Position numbers and translations under genes: made by a program. Shown piece after piece: positions 51,389-59,639 of a DNA stretch of 64,000 nt. Location: positions 842,001 to 906,000 of the forward strand of contig JACKPP010000001.1 of assembly GCA_024233455.1 (NCBI GenBank), given 5' to 3'. Below the pieces are notes generated by a model. The model was not told the DNA's origin. It ran no database searches and worked only from the letters and a program-made list of their open reading frames with translations. The DNA is from Chlamydiales bacterium (GTDB lineage: Bacteria; Chlamydiota; Chlamydiia; Chlamydiales; JACKPQ01). Positions within the stretch are counted from its first letter, which is position 1. Every line of letters begins with the position of its first letter.

Positions 51389-53914
51389 TTATGCGGTATC
51401 GCTACTGGAAATTGCGCGAAGGCGCGCGATTTCCAGGGGGTTGGGGGGACATGGTTTTATATCCCAAATGTCTGTAGCGTAGTTTTTGATCGATTCATCA
51501 GTTGAAAATGTCGCCATGCCGGCCATGTTGTGTATGGCGTATTCAGCCCATTTTTCGGGCTCGGCAAATAGTTGTTCCACTTTTTTTTGCGTCTCATAGT
51601 AGGGCATAATATCTTGCAAGACCCGGAATCTGTCGGATTGGGTGATGTTGTCATAGAGCGCTCGCAGGCTTTGTGCTTCGTTGTCATGTTTGATAAGAGA
51701 TCCATCGATGAGGGCTTGCAGGGCAGCTTGAATTTTGGGCTCTTTGGCTAAAATGGCTTGCGGATTGTGCTCAGTGGTTAGGTTTTGCTCGGCAGTAGCC
51801 CCAAAGCTAAAGGGCCACCACTGACTGGTCACCGCTTCGTGCATTTCGATGTTGGCGCCATCTTCAGTGCCGATGGTGAGGGCACCGTTCATAGAGAGTT
51901 TCATGTTTCCAGTTCCCGAGGCCTCCATGCCGGCCATGGAAATTTGTTCCGATAGGTCGGCTGCGGGGATGATGACTTCAGCACCGGTTACGTTGTAGTT
52001 TTCAAAGAAACAGATTTTGAGTTTGTGATTGGTCTCTGGGTCGTGGTTGATAGAGCGTGCTAAGCAGTAGATGAGCTGGATGGTGTCTTTGGCAATGGCG
52101 TAACCGGGCGCTGCTTTACCACCTAAGATTACCAGCCTTGGAACTGCTCGACAGTTAGGATCGGCTTTGAGTTCTTGATAAAGCATGATGACGTGCAGAA
52201 CGTTCATGATTTGGCGTTTGTATTCGTGAAAGCGTTTGATTTGTACGTCGAATAGCGCTGTGGGCGGCAGAAGCAAGTCGCAGGCAGTGTGTGAGTTTGA
52301 AGGGTGTTGTTCTATTTGTTGGTAAAGAACGGCTAAGAGCTTTTCTTTGTTTTCTCGCTTTATTTCTAAAAAGGCTTTTTGGCTCTGAGGATCGCTAGCA
52401 AAAGGTTTTAGTTTGGCTATTTGAGAAAAGTCTCGACTCCACTCAAAGCCGATACGCTGGTTGATAAATTCGGTGAGCTTGGGGTTAGCGAGCATTAGCC
52501 AGCGTCTTTGCGTTACACCATTGGTGACGTTGGTAAATTTTTCGGGCCAAAGCTCGTAGAAATCTTTGAAAACGTCTTGCTTGAGTAGTTCTGAATGTAG
52601 CCTGGCAACTCCATTGACTTTGTGAGATCCGTAAATAGCCAGGTGAGCCATTCTGATTTGATCTCCATAGAGAATAGACATGTTTTTAACGCGATTTTCA
52701 TCACCGGGAAAGCGATCTCTTATTTGATTGCAAAATTCACGGTTGAGACGCTCGATCATTTTGTATTGACGTGGGAGCTCATCTTCTACCCGGTTAATGT
52801 TCCATTCTTCTAAGGCCTCTTTTAGAAGGGTGTGATTGGTGTAGCTGCATACAGTACGAGTGACTTCTAGGGCTTTACCCCAGGGCATGTTGTAGTCGCT
52901 AGTCAGAAGACGCATAAGCTCGGCAATCACCAATGCTGGATGCGTGTCATTGATCTGGATACGCACTTTGTCAGCAAAGTCATCCATGTGCCCAAATACT
53001 TCTTGGTGTTTAGTAATGATATCTTGCAAGGAGGCTGAAACGAGTAGAAATTCTTGCTTTAGCCTTACGCGTTTGCCCATTTCATGATTGTCGTTCGGAT
53101 AGAGCACATCGGTTAAGGAGGTGTTTTCAGCAGCGTTTCCCAGCTCTCCAGCATTGTAGCATTGCAAGGAAAAATTACGCGGCGATTCTTTGGTTGACCA
53201 TAGTCGTAGTGTAATAACCGAAAAGGTTGAAGAAGGCTTGTAGCCGATAATTGGGTAGTCATAGGGAATAGCGCGCACTTCTTGATGGCTACTGAGATTG
53301 TATACGCTATCACCGTGCTCGTTAGTGTTTTCTGATAGCTGGCCTCGGTATTGCACTGGAACAGCGCGAAAATCACGTCTTACTTCCCAAGGGTTATCGA
53401 TCAGTAGCCAGTTGTCCGGTCTTTCAATTTGTACACCGTGGGAAATTTTTTGCTCAAAGATTCCGTATTGATAGCGCAAGCCATATCCCATGGCGGGGTA
53501 TTCTTGAGTTGCCAGTGAGTCAAGTAGGCAAGAGGCTAATCTACCAAGTCCTCCGTTGCCAATACCAATGTCGTGTTCGATGTTGACTATTCTTTCCCAT
53601 GGGCGGTTCATTTTTTTTAGGACACATTGCACAATGTCGGTAGCAGAAATATTGGTAATGTTATTGGTTAGTTGACGCCCTGGCATGTACTCCATGGATA
53701 GATAGTGGACTTTGCGTACTTTTTGATCGTTAAAGGCATGATCAGTGGCAGCCCAGTTGACCATGATTTCTTCGCGAAGAGCCCAAACAAAGGAGCGGTA
53801 AAATTCTTCATCATAGGCATCTTCAGCGGTTCTGCCCAGCGATACAACCAGATAGTGTTTAATTTTGGTAATAACACTCTGGGCTAGCGTTTCTAAATTA
53901 CAGTCTTTTTGCAT
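51389..53914 (-). CDS. glgP: Glycogen phosphorylase
   Basis: 841 residues from ATG 53914; the longer frame to 54049 overlaps the pit gene and lacks similarity. Features: HYLSMEYMPGRQLTNNI, NGGLGRLASCLLDSLA, RIQINDTHPALVIAELMR, VKRFHEYKRQ-type segment (IKRFHEYKRQIMN) and PLP-lysine region GTGNMKLSMNGALTIGTEDGAN. It releases glucose-1-phosphate from glycogen; chlamydiae retain a full glycogen pathway. Convergent with the small protein at 51139 with 4 bp between. Confidence 0.95.
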   Translation of the reverse strand: MQKDCNLETLAQSVITKIKHYLVVSLGRTAEDAYDEEFYRSFVWALREEIMVNWAATDHAFNDQKVRKVHYLSMEYMPGRQLTNNITNISATDIVQCVLKKMNRPWERIVNIEHDIGIGNGGLGRLASCLLDSLATQEYPAMGYGLRYQYGIFEQKISHGVQIERPDNWLLIDNPWEVRRDFRAVPVQYRGQLSENTNEHGDSVYNLSSHQEVRAIPYDYPIIGYKPSSTFSVITLRLWSTKESPRNFSLQCYNAGELGNAAENTSLTDVLYPNDNHEMGKRVRLKQEFLLVSASLQDIITKHQEVFGHMDDFADKVRIQINDTHPALVIAELMRLLTSDYNMPWGKALEVTRTVCSYTNHTLLKEALEEWNINRVEDELPRQYKMIERLNREFCNQIRDRFPGDENRVKNMSILYGDQIRMAHLAIYGSHKVNGVARLHSELLKQDVFKDFYELWPEKFTNVTNGVTQRRWLMLANPKLTEFINQRIGFEWSRDFSQIAKLKPFASDPQSQKAFLEIKRENKEKLLAVLYQQIEQHPSNSHTACDLLLPPTALFDVQIKRFHEYKRQIMNVLHVIMLYQELKADPNCRAVPRLVILGGKAAPGYAIAKDTIQLIYCLARSINHDPETNHKLKICFFENYNVTGAEVIIPAADLSEQISMAGMEASGTGNMKLSMNGALTIGTEDGANIEMHEAVTSQWWPFSFGATAEQNLTTEHNPQAILAKEPKIQAALQALIDGSLIKHDNEAQSLRALYDNITQSDRFRVLQDIMPYYETQKKVEQLFAEPEKWAEYAIHNMAGMATFSTDESIKNYATDIWDIKPCPPNPLEIARLRAISSSDTA

Positions 53915-53957
53915 AATTATTGCTTGTAGCAGAGCAATATAAAAAATGGAAGGGTAG

Positions 53958-55376
53958 TTAAAGAATAGAGGCGATGCCGCTGATGATGTAGTAGAAGACC
54001 ACGCACACGATGGCACTGGCTGGGATGGTGATGAGCCAAGAAAGACCAATATCGCGAAGGGTACGCAAATTTAAGGATGAAAGACCGCGCGCTAGACCGA
54101 CGCCTAGAACAGATCCAACAATGCAGTGTGTTGTGGAAACAGGTAGGCCGAGTTTTGAGGCGAGCAAGATGGTAAGTGCAGCACCAAATTCTGCCGAAAA
54201 GCCCCGTGTAGGAGTCAAGTGTGTGATTTTGTTGCCTACAGTTTCAATGACCCGCCAGCCCCAGGTGGCAAGACCCACAACGATTCCAGCACCACCAAGA
54301 GCTAGCAGCCATGCAGGTGTTGTTTTTTGTAGATTGATAGCTCCGGTTCTGGCAACTTCTAGTACCGCATCGACTGGACCAATGGCGTTAGCCACATCGT
54401 TTGCACCGTGAGCAAAGGCCACAAATCCAGCGCTTAATATTTGCAGGTACGCAAACATGTTTTCTACGTTTTGATATCGGGAACTGGGCGTGTAAAGCCC
54501 CGATTCTTTGCGCAACTCTTTGGTTAAGTTGGCTGTTTGGTCAAGGAGTTTGGCCACCTCTTCTTTGGTGCTCCCCTCTGAGGAAATGCGCACGCGCTGT
54601 AGATGTTTTAGGGCCTTTTGCATGCTGATCACCCGGCCAAATTGGGCTTCTTGTTCTTTTTGCTCTTCCCGCTTGGTTTTTTTTATCGAACGAAAGAGCA
54701 AGATGCTGACAAAGGCTGCCAATAGACCAACACCGAGCGATAGCAGAAGAGCTTCTACTACGGAAGGATTGAAACCAATATTGTTTAGACCATGAAATGT
54801 GAGGCTGAGGGTAAAGGTAGCAAAGACGAAGAACACGAGAACAGGAATGAGCCTGCGGCTCATGCGGATCGGGTGGAAGGAGTACAAGATAAGGCGTTGC
54901 AGGATGCTAAAAATAATAAAGGAGATGATGCCGCTGAGTACTGGGGAGATAACCCAACTGGCGACAACAGCTCCGACAATGTTCCAGTGAATAGTAGCAG
55001 CTCCGCCAATGATGAGACCAAATCCTAGCACCGCACCAACAATGGCATGCGTGGTGGAAACCGGCCAGCCAAAATAGGAGGCCACTTGTAGCCAGATGGC
55101 TGTGGCGAGTAGGGCTGCTAGCATGCCATACATGAAGGTATAGGGGTCGTTTACAAACATTTGGGGGTCGACAAGCCCTTGCTGCATCGTTTCAGAAACG
55201 CGTGAGCCTAAAAAGAAGGCTCCACTAAATTCTAAAACAGCGGCAATGATGACAGCTTTTTTTAAGGTGAGCGCTTTGGAGCCAACAGACGTTCCCATAG
55301 CGTTGGCCACGTCATTGGCGCCTATGCTCCACGCCATGTAGAAGCCCACAAGCAAAACAATTGCAGTCAGAATCAT
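53958..55376 (-). CDS. pit: Inorganic phosphate transporter, PiT family
   Basis: 472 residues with about ten hydrophobic segments in two homologous halves. Each has the PiT signature: GANDVANAMGTSVGSKALT with STTHAIVGAVLGFG, then AHGANDVANAIGP with STTHCIVGSVLGVG. It corresponds to CT692 of Chlamydia. The adjacent DUF47 gene is the standard partner. Sodium or proton coupling is not evident. Confidence 0.93.
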   Translation of the reverse strand: MILTAIVLLVGFYMAWSIGANDVANAMGTSVGSKALTLKKAVIIAAVLEFSGAFFLGSRVSETMQQGLVDPQMFVNDPYTFMYGMLAALLATAIWLQVASYFGWPVSTTHAIVGAVLGFGLIIGGAATIHWNIVGAVVASWVISPVLSGIISFIIFSILQRLILYSFHPIRMSRRLIPVLVFFVFATFTLSLTFHGLNNIGFNPSVVEALLLSLGVGLLAAFVSILLFRSIKKTKREEQKEQEAQFGRVISMQKALKHLQRVRISSEGSTKEEVAKLLDQTANLTKELRKESGLYTPSSRYQNVENMFAYLQILSAGFVAFAHGANDVANAIGPVDAVLEVARTGAINLQKTTPAWLLALGGAGIVVGLATWGWRVIETVGNKITHLTPTRGFSAEFGAALTILLASKLGLPVSTTHCIVGSVLGVGLARGLSSLNLRTLRDIGLSWLITIPASAIVCVVFYYIISGIASIL

Positions 55377-55379
55377 CGT

Positions 55380-56042
55380 TTACTTTAGTTCCAATATCAT
55401 ACGAATACGGTTAGCTAGCCTTTCTGAAAGATGTGAAAGTTGTCCCACTTCATTGATCAGGCGGTGCCACAGGTAAAAACCTGGAGTGGATAATCCTTGG
55501 CCTTTGGCAAAAAGCATTTTGGTTAAGGCGTACTTGGCCTTGTCAGCTTCGTATTCTTTGAATGCAGTTTTTTCTACCAAGCGCTTGACTTTTTCTGCTT
55601 CAATTCCCCCAAACGAGGATTCTAAGAGCTCTTCCATCTCACCTGTGATCAGGAGTACATCTTGAAAGGCTTCCAGATTTTTGCGGAAGAATTCTTGCAG
55701 ATCAATTGCAAAAACATCGAGGCTCTCTAAAGGATATAATGTCAGGAGTAGCGCTATTTCTTCGGCTTTGTCGGCGATATTATCTTGGAGGGAAAGGATT
55801 TCCAGAAATTGTGAGCGATCGATCGGCAGGTAAATGCCTTTTAGATGATTGCGAATATCATTTTTAACAATGTCGGCTTCATGCTCTAGCTCAGAGAGAG
55901 CTCGGCTCATGGGCTCAAGATCGGCTTTTCCCAACGAAGCAAAAATTTCGGTTAGTTTCTCGATGCAAAGCGCTACTTTCTCCATATGGCTCTTCAAAGG
56001 GGTGAAGGGAGATTTTCCAAACAGTTTTGTAAGCGCTCTCAT
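55380..56042 (-). CDS. DUF47 (PhoU-like) phosphate transport regulator
   Basis: 220 residues, all-helical, matching the TIGR00153/DUF47 family (LSELEHEADIVKNDIRNHLKGIYLPIDRSQFLEILSLQDNIADKAEEIA). Members sit beside PiT transporters and are thought to regulate them. It ends 3 nt before pit, so the two are cotranscribed, and corresponds to CT691. Confidence 0.9.
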   Translation of the reverse strand: MRALTKLFGKSPFTPLKSHMEKVALCIEKLTEIFASLGKADLEPMSRALSELEHEADIVKNDIRNHLKGIYLPIDRSQFLEILSLQDNIADKAEEIALLLTLYPLESLDVFAIDLQEFFRKNLEAFQDVLLITGEMEELLESSFGGIEAEKVKRLVEKTAFKEYEADKAKYALTKMLFAKGQGLSTPGFYLWHRLINEVGQLSHLSERLANRIRMILELK

Positions 56043-56048
56043 ATGATT

Positions 56049-56750
56049 TTATTTTGGCAGATTTGCCAATAAAGTCAAACGTTCCTTTTTTGACAGGGGA
56101 CGAAACATGCCTACCGGCAACGACCCTAGCTGCAGATCACCAATTCGAATGCGGACGAGTTCTAGCACTTTTAGTCCAGCTGCTGCAGCAAGCTGGCGCA
56201 CTTCGTGTTTTTTACCCTCTTTAACTGCGATTTTCAGGGTGTTTCTACGCACTTTTTTGACTTTAGTGGGTTTAACGTGCACCTTCTGTACAACCGTTCC
56301 CTCGCTGATTGTCACTAAATGCTCATGGGTAATTTCTTTGTTGGTTTTAACGAGGTATTCTTTGGTGATATTGGAAGAGGGGTGAATGACTTGATTTGCA
56401 AAGTCTCCGTCATTGGTGAGGATGATGAGGCCAGTGGTGTCTTTATCGAGTCTGCCGACGGTAAAAAGCCTACCTCCAATATCCTTGAAAATGGAGTAAA
56501 CTAGCTGTTTTCCCGGAATCTTTTTGTGAGTGCACTCAAAACCTAGGGGTTTGTTTAGAATAAAATAAAGTTTTTGTTCTTTGGCCACAGCTACCCCATC
56601 TACGGCTATTTTATCCGAGAGGGGATCGACATCGGTTTGCGGCGTTTTTACAACTACTCCGTTGACCGATACACTACCTGAACAAATTAATTGGTCGCAC
56701 TTTCGGCGGGCAGCAACTCCAGCTTCTGCCAAGGCTTTGGATAGTCTCAT
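56049..56750 (-). CDS. rRNA/tRNA pseudouridine synthase, RsuA/RluB family
   Basis: 233 residues. S4 RNA-binding domain at 1-60 (RLSKALAEAGVAARRKCDQLICSGSVSVNG) and catalytic domain with GRLDKDTTGLIILTNDGDF, where the Asp after GRL is the conserved catalytic residue. Subfamily (RluB, RluE, RluF or RsuA) is not resolved. It precedes the phosphatase-like gene on the same strand and has palindrome copy D in its upstream region. Confidence 0.92.
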   Translation of the reverse strand: MRLSKALAEAGVAARRKCDQLICSGSVSVNGVVVKTPQTDVDPLSDKIAVDGVAVAKEQKLYFILNKPLGFECTHKKIPGKQLVYSIFKDIGGRLFTVGRLDKDTTGLIILTNDGDFANQVIHPSSNITKEYLVKTNKEITHEHLVTISEGTVVQKVHVKPTKVKKVRRNTLKIAVKEGKKHEVRQLAAAAGLKVLELVRIRIGDLQLGSLPVGMFRPLSKKERLTLLANLPK

Positions 56751-56778
56751 AAGAGGAGTATACCATAATGAAAATCAA

Positions 56779-56797
56779 ATGTAAATCAGCTTTACAT
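56779..56797. promoter_or_regulatory. ATGTAAA-N5-TTTACAT palindrome, copy D
   Basis: ATGTAAA TCAGC TTTACAT in the 67-bp gap upstream of the pseudouridine synthase start (minus strand) and downstream of the phosphatase-like gene. This intergenic location is the best candidate for a true operator among the four. Confidence 0.5.
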
Positions 56798-56817
56798 TCG
56801 ATTTAACTTGTTTGTAA

Positions 56818-57189
56818 TCAATTAGTTGTAAAATACATTTTGAGAAACATGGAGCTAAAGGGCGTTTGCCCAACTTTGGTTTTAGGATCGTGGTGTTTGG
56901 CATACGCCCTTACCACTCCTTGACTGCGCATCTCTCCTAGCTGGCAATGGACCAAGACACGCCAGTCTTTTTTTAGACTTAGATCTAGTAGAGCGAAAAT
57001 TTTAATCGCGGCTTGCTGGTAATCTTTAGTTAGACATGTAGTAAGAGGGGCTATTATATGGTGGATCTGAGCGGGCAGGCGCTTTACTTCAATTAAGCTT
57101 ATGACCACATCCATGTCATTGTCGATTGCCGCATGGTAGGCATCTAGCCCGCCGGTGTAAATAGATTGGTATAAAGGTGTAGCAGGCAT
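56818..57189 (-). CDS. Dual-specificity-phosphatase-like protein
   Basis: 123 residues. HCQLGEMRS (C82, R88) fits the HCx5R phosphatase loop, preceded by the usual strand VLVH and an N-terminal IYTGGLDAY resembling the DSP start. The usual upstream acidic residue is not obvious, so activity is uncertain. Bacterial members can act on proteins, lipids or RNA caps. The start may be ATG 57189, 57195 or 57204, all within the promoter region of gpmA. Confidence 0.65.
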   Translation of the reverse strand: MPATPLYQSIYTGGLDAYHAAIDNDMDVVISLIEVKRLPAQIHHIIAPLTTCLTKDYQQAAIKIFALLDLSLKKDWRVLVHCQLGEMRSQGVVRAYAKHHDPKTKVGQTPFSSMFLKMYFTTN

Positions 57190-57217
57190 TGTCATGCAGC
57201 GCATAATAGGTTATAAT
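57189..57217 (+). promoter_or_regulatory. Consensus-like promoter giving a near-leaderless gpmA transcript
   Basis: TTGTCA (57189-57194), exactly 17 nt, TATAAT (57212-57217). The distance from the -10 box to ATG 57224 is only 6 nt, so transcription should start at or next to the A of the start codon. Confidence 0.6.
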
Positions 57218-57223
57218 CAAAAT

Positions 57224-57886
57224 ATGGCGCAATTAGTTCTTTTAAGGCATGGCCAGTCAGTCTGGAATGCAAAAAATTTATTTACAGGATGGGTCGATAT
57301 CCCTCTTAGTCCTAAGGGTATCGATGAGGCCCTTAAGGCAGGTCAAAAGATACGTGACATTCCATTTGATGTGATTTTTGTCTCATCCCTTACCCGCTCT
57401 CAGCTAACAGCAATGCTGGCTATGAGCGTTCACTCTGAGGCTAAGGTGCCTTGCGTGATGCATCCACATGAGGGTAAACAAGAGTCTTGGGGTAAAAGCT
57501 ATGGCACTCAAGAGCTCATTCCAACGTATGTGGCCTGGGAGCTGAATGAGCGGATGTATGGCCAGCTGCAAGGAATGAACAAAGACGATGCCAGAGCTAA
57601 ATATGGCAAAGAGCAAGTGCATATTTGGCGGCGCAGTTATGCCACTTCTCCTCCTGGAGGCGAAAGCCTTAAAGATACTGCCGCTAGAACTTTGCCCTAC
57701 TTTCAAAGCACCATCGTCCCGCATCTAGACCAAGGTAAAAATGTGCTTATTTCCGCTCATGGCAATAGCCTGCGGGCGATTATTATGCAGCTAGATAACC
57801 TGAGCGAAGAAGATGTGGTCAAACTAGAAATTCCAACAGGACTGCCTCTGTTCTATACTTACAAAGATGGCCAGTTTAGCCAATGA
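57224..57886 (+). CDS. gpmA: 2,3-bisphosphoglycerate-dependent phosphoglycerate mutase
   Basis: 220 residues. LRHGQSVWNAKNLFTGWVDIPLSPKG with the catalytic His, SLTRSQLTAML and the second His in ISAHGNSLRAI are diagnostic. Glycolysis/gluconeogenesis enzyme; CT722 equivalent. The next gene overlaps its end by 4 nt. ATG 57224 gives the standard N-terminus, and the upstream frame to 57194 has no similarity. Confidence 0.94.
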   Translation: MAQLVLLRHGQSVWNAKNLFTGWVDIPLSPKGIDEALKAGQKIRDIPFDVIFVSSLTRSQLTAMLAMSVHSEAKVPCVMHPHEGKQESWGKSYGTQELIPTYVAWELNERMYGQLQGMNKDDARAKYGKEQVHIWRRSYATSPPGGESLKDTAARTLPYFQSTIVPHLDQGKNVLISAHGNSLRAIIMQLDNLSEEDVVKLEIPTGLPLFYTYKDGQFSQ

Positions 57887-58812
57887 ATTTTCACTCCCAC
57901 GTAGGACGTTTACCGACAGCTGCCGTTCCCGATTGCACTGAAGCCCTTAAAAATATCTACGATCTAGTTGGGGCTGGCGATGATTACCAATTCACCTACG
58001 CTCCATCAAGAGCGCACGCGATTTCACATGTGCTATATAGCTACTACTTCGATGAGATCACCGAAACTGGCCGTAATCATTACCTGACCATTTCTGGTGA
58101 AGATGCCCCTATTGTGCTCACGCTTGACCGCCTAGAAAAGGCGGGTTGCTTTGGAAAGAAATGCGCCTACGATGAAATCGACAGATATATCACTCCACGG
58201 ACTGGGCTTGTCACGCTTTCATGGGCCAACACCCTCACCGGTGTCATTCACCCCATCGAAAAAATAGCCAAAATTTGTCAAGAAAAGGGCGTAGCGCTGC
58301 ATGTCGATGCCTCTCCAGTGATAGGCAAGCTTTCGATTCAGCTTCGAGATCTTCCTATTGACTATCTGACTATTGACCAAGGTGTTTTCACTCGCCCAGG
58401 AATAGCGTTAGGGCCTCTTGTTTGTGGGGAGCCGTTAGATCCACACGCTATCTTAAATTTAGGAGCGCGCGCGAAAAGCCTGATTGAAAATCTCGACGAG
58501 GTTGGCTGTGAGGGTGTGCGTCTTCGCGATATTTTTGAAAGGCGTCTTGTAGAGGCCATCCCCAGTGCAAAAATTTTATTTGCCGACCGTGAGCGTCTTC
58601 CGGGAATTAGCGCCGTGGCTTTTCCCAGCCTGCACGCTGAACTGCTTGCTTTTCACCTACATCACCGAGGTATCGGTGCCAGTTTTGGAGGAGGAGCTTA
58701 CCAAACGCTGGAAAATATCTTAGCCGGCCATGAGCATGCCTCAAGCGCTCTTAGTTTTTGCATTCAAGGTGATGCAAGCGAGCTTATTTTAGCTCTGCAG
58801 GAGATCGTATGA
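57883..58812 (+). CDS. Degenerate NifS/class V aminotransferase-like protein
   Basis: 309 residues, shorter than the ~380 of active NifS. The fold is recognisable (TGLVTLSWANTLTGVIHPIEKIAKICQEKGVALHVDASPVIGKL). The PLP-lysine position, normally SGHK.YGPKG, reads DQGVFTRPG, so the lysine aligns with Val168. The His of EHH is missing (SGEDAPI), the Gln of DAAQ is Pro, and the catalytic Cys loop is GASFGGGAY. It is therefore unlikely to be a normal cysteine desulfurase. CT721 equivalent by position. Confidence 0.8.
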   Translation: MNFHSHVGRLPTAAVPDCTEALKNIYDLVGAGDDYQFTYAPSRAHAISHVLYSYYFDEITETGRNHYLTISGEDAPIVLTLDRLEKAGCFGKKCAYDEIDRYITPRTGLVTLSWANTLTGVIHPIEKIAKICQEKGVALHVDASPVIGKLSIQLRDLPIDYLTIDQGVFTRPGIALGPLVCGEPLDPHAILNLGARAKSLIENLDEVGCEGVRLRDIFERRLVEAIPSAKILFADRERLPGISAVAFPSLHAELLAFHLHHRGIGASFGGGAYQTLENILAGHEHASSALSFCIQGDASELILALQEIV

Positions 58813-59519
58813 AACCCTATATTTGGCAGCTTTACTCTAGAAAACTGACGCAAAAAATTCTAAACCCCCACTGCCAGGGCCTTTTAACTGAGCGTTTTGG
58901 CACCCAACTAGTAACAGCTCAAAATGCCCACGTGACGCTCTATTTTCTTGTGGAGATTGCTGATGGGACGGTTACCGAGGCAAAGTTCACCGCTTTTGGG
59001 CCAAGCCCGCTTATCGGTGCTTGTCAAGTGGCCTGCGAGCTTGCGCTTTTGAAGAATCATGCCCAAGTCAGACGCTTTACAGCCGATCTTTTAGATGCAC
59101 AAATGGGTTTTCCACCAGAAACCTATAGTTTTTTAAATAGTGTGATCGATCTAATCGAACAGGCCATGGATCAGTGCAGCGATTTGCCCGTTCCTGCGGC
59201 CTACATCGCCACTCCCATGCCAGGTGAGGGTGGAGATGTCACCGAGTACCCCGGCTTTAAAGAGCTGGCCAAAGAGCAAAAAATTGCGCTTATTGAGCAG
59301 TTAATCGATTCAGATATCCGTCCATACATTGAAATGGATGCTGGAGGGATTCGCATAATAGATTTAAAAGGCAATGAAATCATTATCGCCTACGAGGGCG
59401 CTTGCACCTCCTGCTATTCAGCAACCGGAGCCACTCTCAATGCCATTCAACAGTTGATGGTGACTCGCATCCACCCTGATCTTACCGTCACTCCCGACCC
59501 TTCGACTCTGCATTTTTAA
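58809..59519 (+). CDS. NifU-like protein
   Basis: 236 residues. The N-terminal half resembles the IscU/NifU_N scaffold but lacks its cluster cysteines (FGPSPLIG where FGCGSAIA is usual). The C-terminal half (about 165-225) is a NifU domain with the CxxC intact (YEGACTSCYSATGAT). It overlaps the NifS-like gene by 4 nt. It may act as an Fe-S carrier rather than a scaffold; this is an inference. CT720 equivalent. Confidence 0.82.
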   Translation: MKPYIWQLYSRKLTQKILNPHCQGLLTERFGTQLVTAQNAHVTLYFLVEIADGTVTEAKFTAFGPSPLIGACQVACELALLKNHAQVRRFTADLLDAQMGFPPETYSFLNSVIDLIEQAMDQCSDLPVPAAYIATPMPGEGGDVTEYPGFKELAKEQKIALIEQLIDSDIRPYIEMDAGGIRIIDLKGNEIIIAYEGACTSCYSATGATLNAIQQLMVTRIHPDLTVTPDPSTLHF

Positions 59520-59523
59520 AAAA

Positions 59524-59592
59524 GATATGGCCACTTATAAATTTGTATAGGTGGCCATATCTCCTTGCAGAAAATAGATATGGCCACCTATA
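59524..59592. repeat. Three copies of a 16-bp element, two inverted and one direct
   Basis: GATATGGCCACTTATA at 59524-59539, its near-perfect reverse complement at 59546-59561 (one mismatch), and GATATGGCCACCTATA at 59577-59592. The first two form a 16-bp stem with a 6-nt loop. The block lies between the NifU-like and AAA-ATPase genes. Confidence 0.9.
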
Positions 59593-59639
59593 ATTGAAAA
59601 TGAGAATTGTAAGTATCGTAAAATCAATAGGTAGAAAAA

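Noticed and set aside
53914..54049. Longer N-terminus for glycogen phosphorylase
   Set aside because: It overlaps the end of pit in an antisense-like low-complexity frame and has no similarity to the family.
59524..59592. CRISPR-like repeats before the AAA gene
   Set aside because: Only three copies, one inverted, with unequal short spacers and no cas genes.
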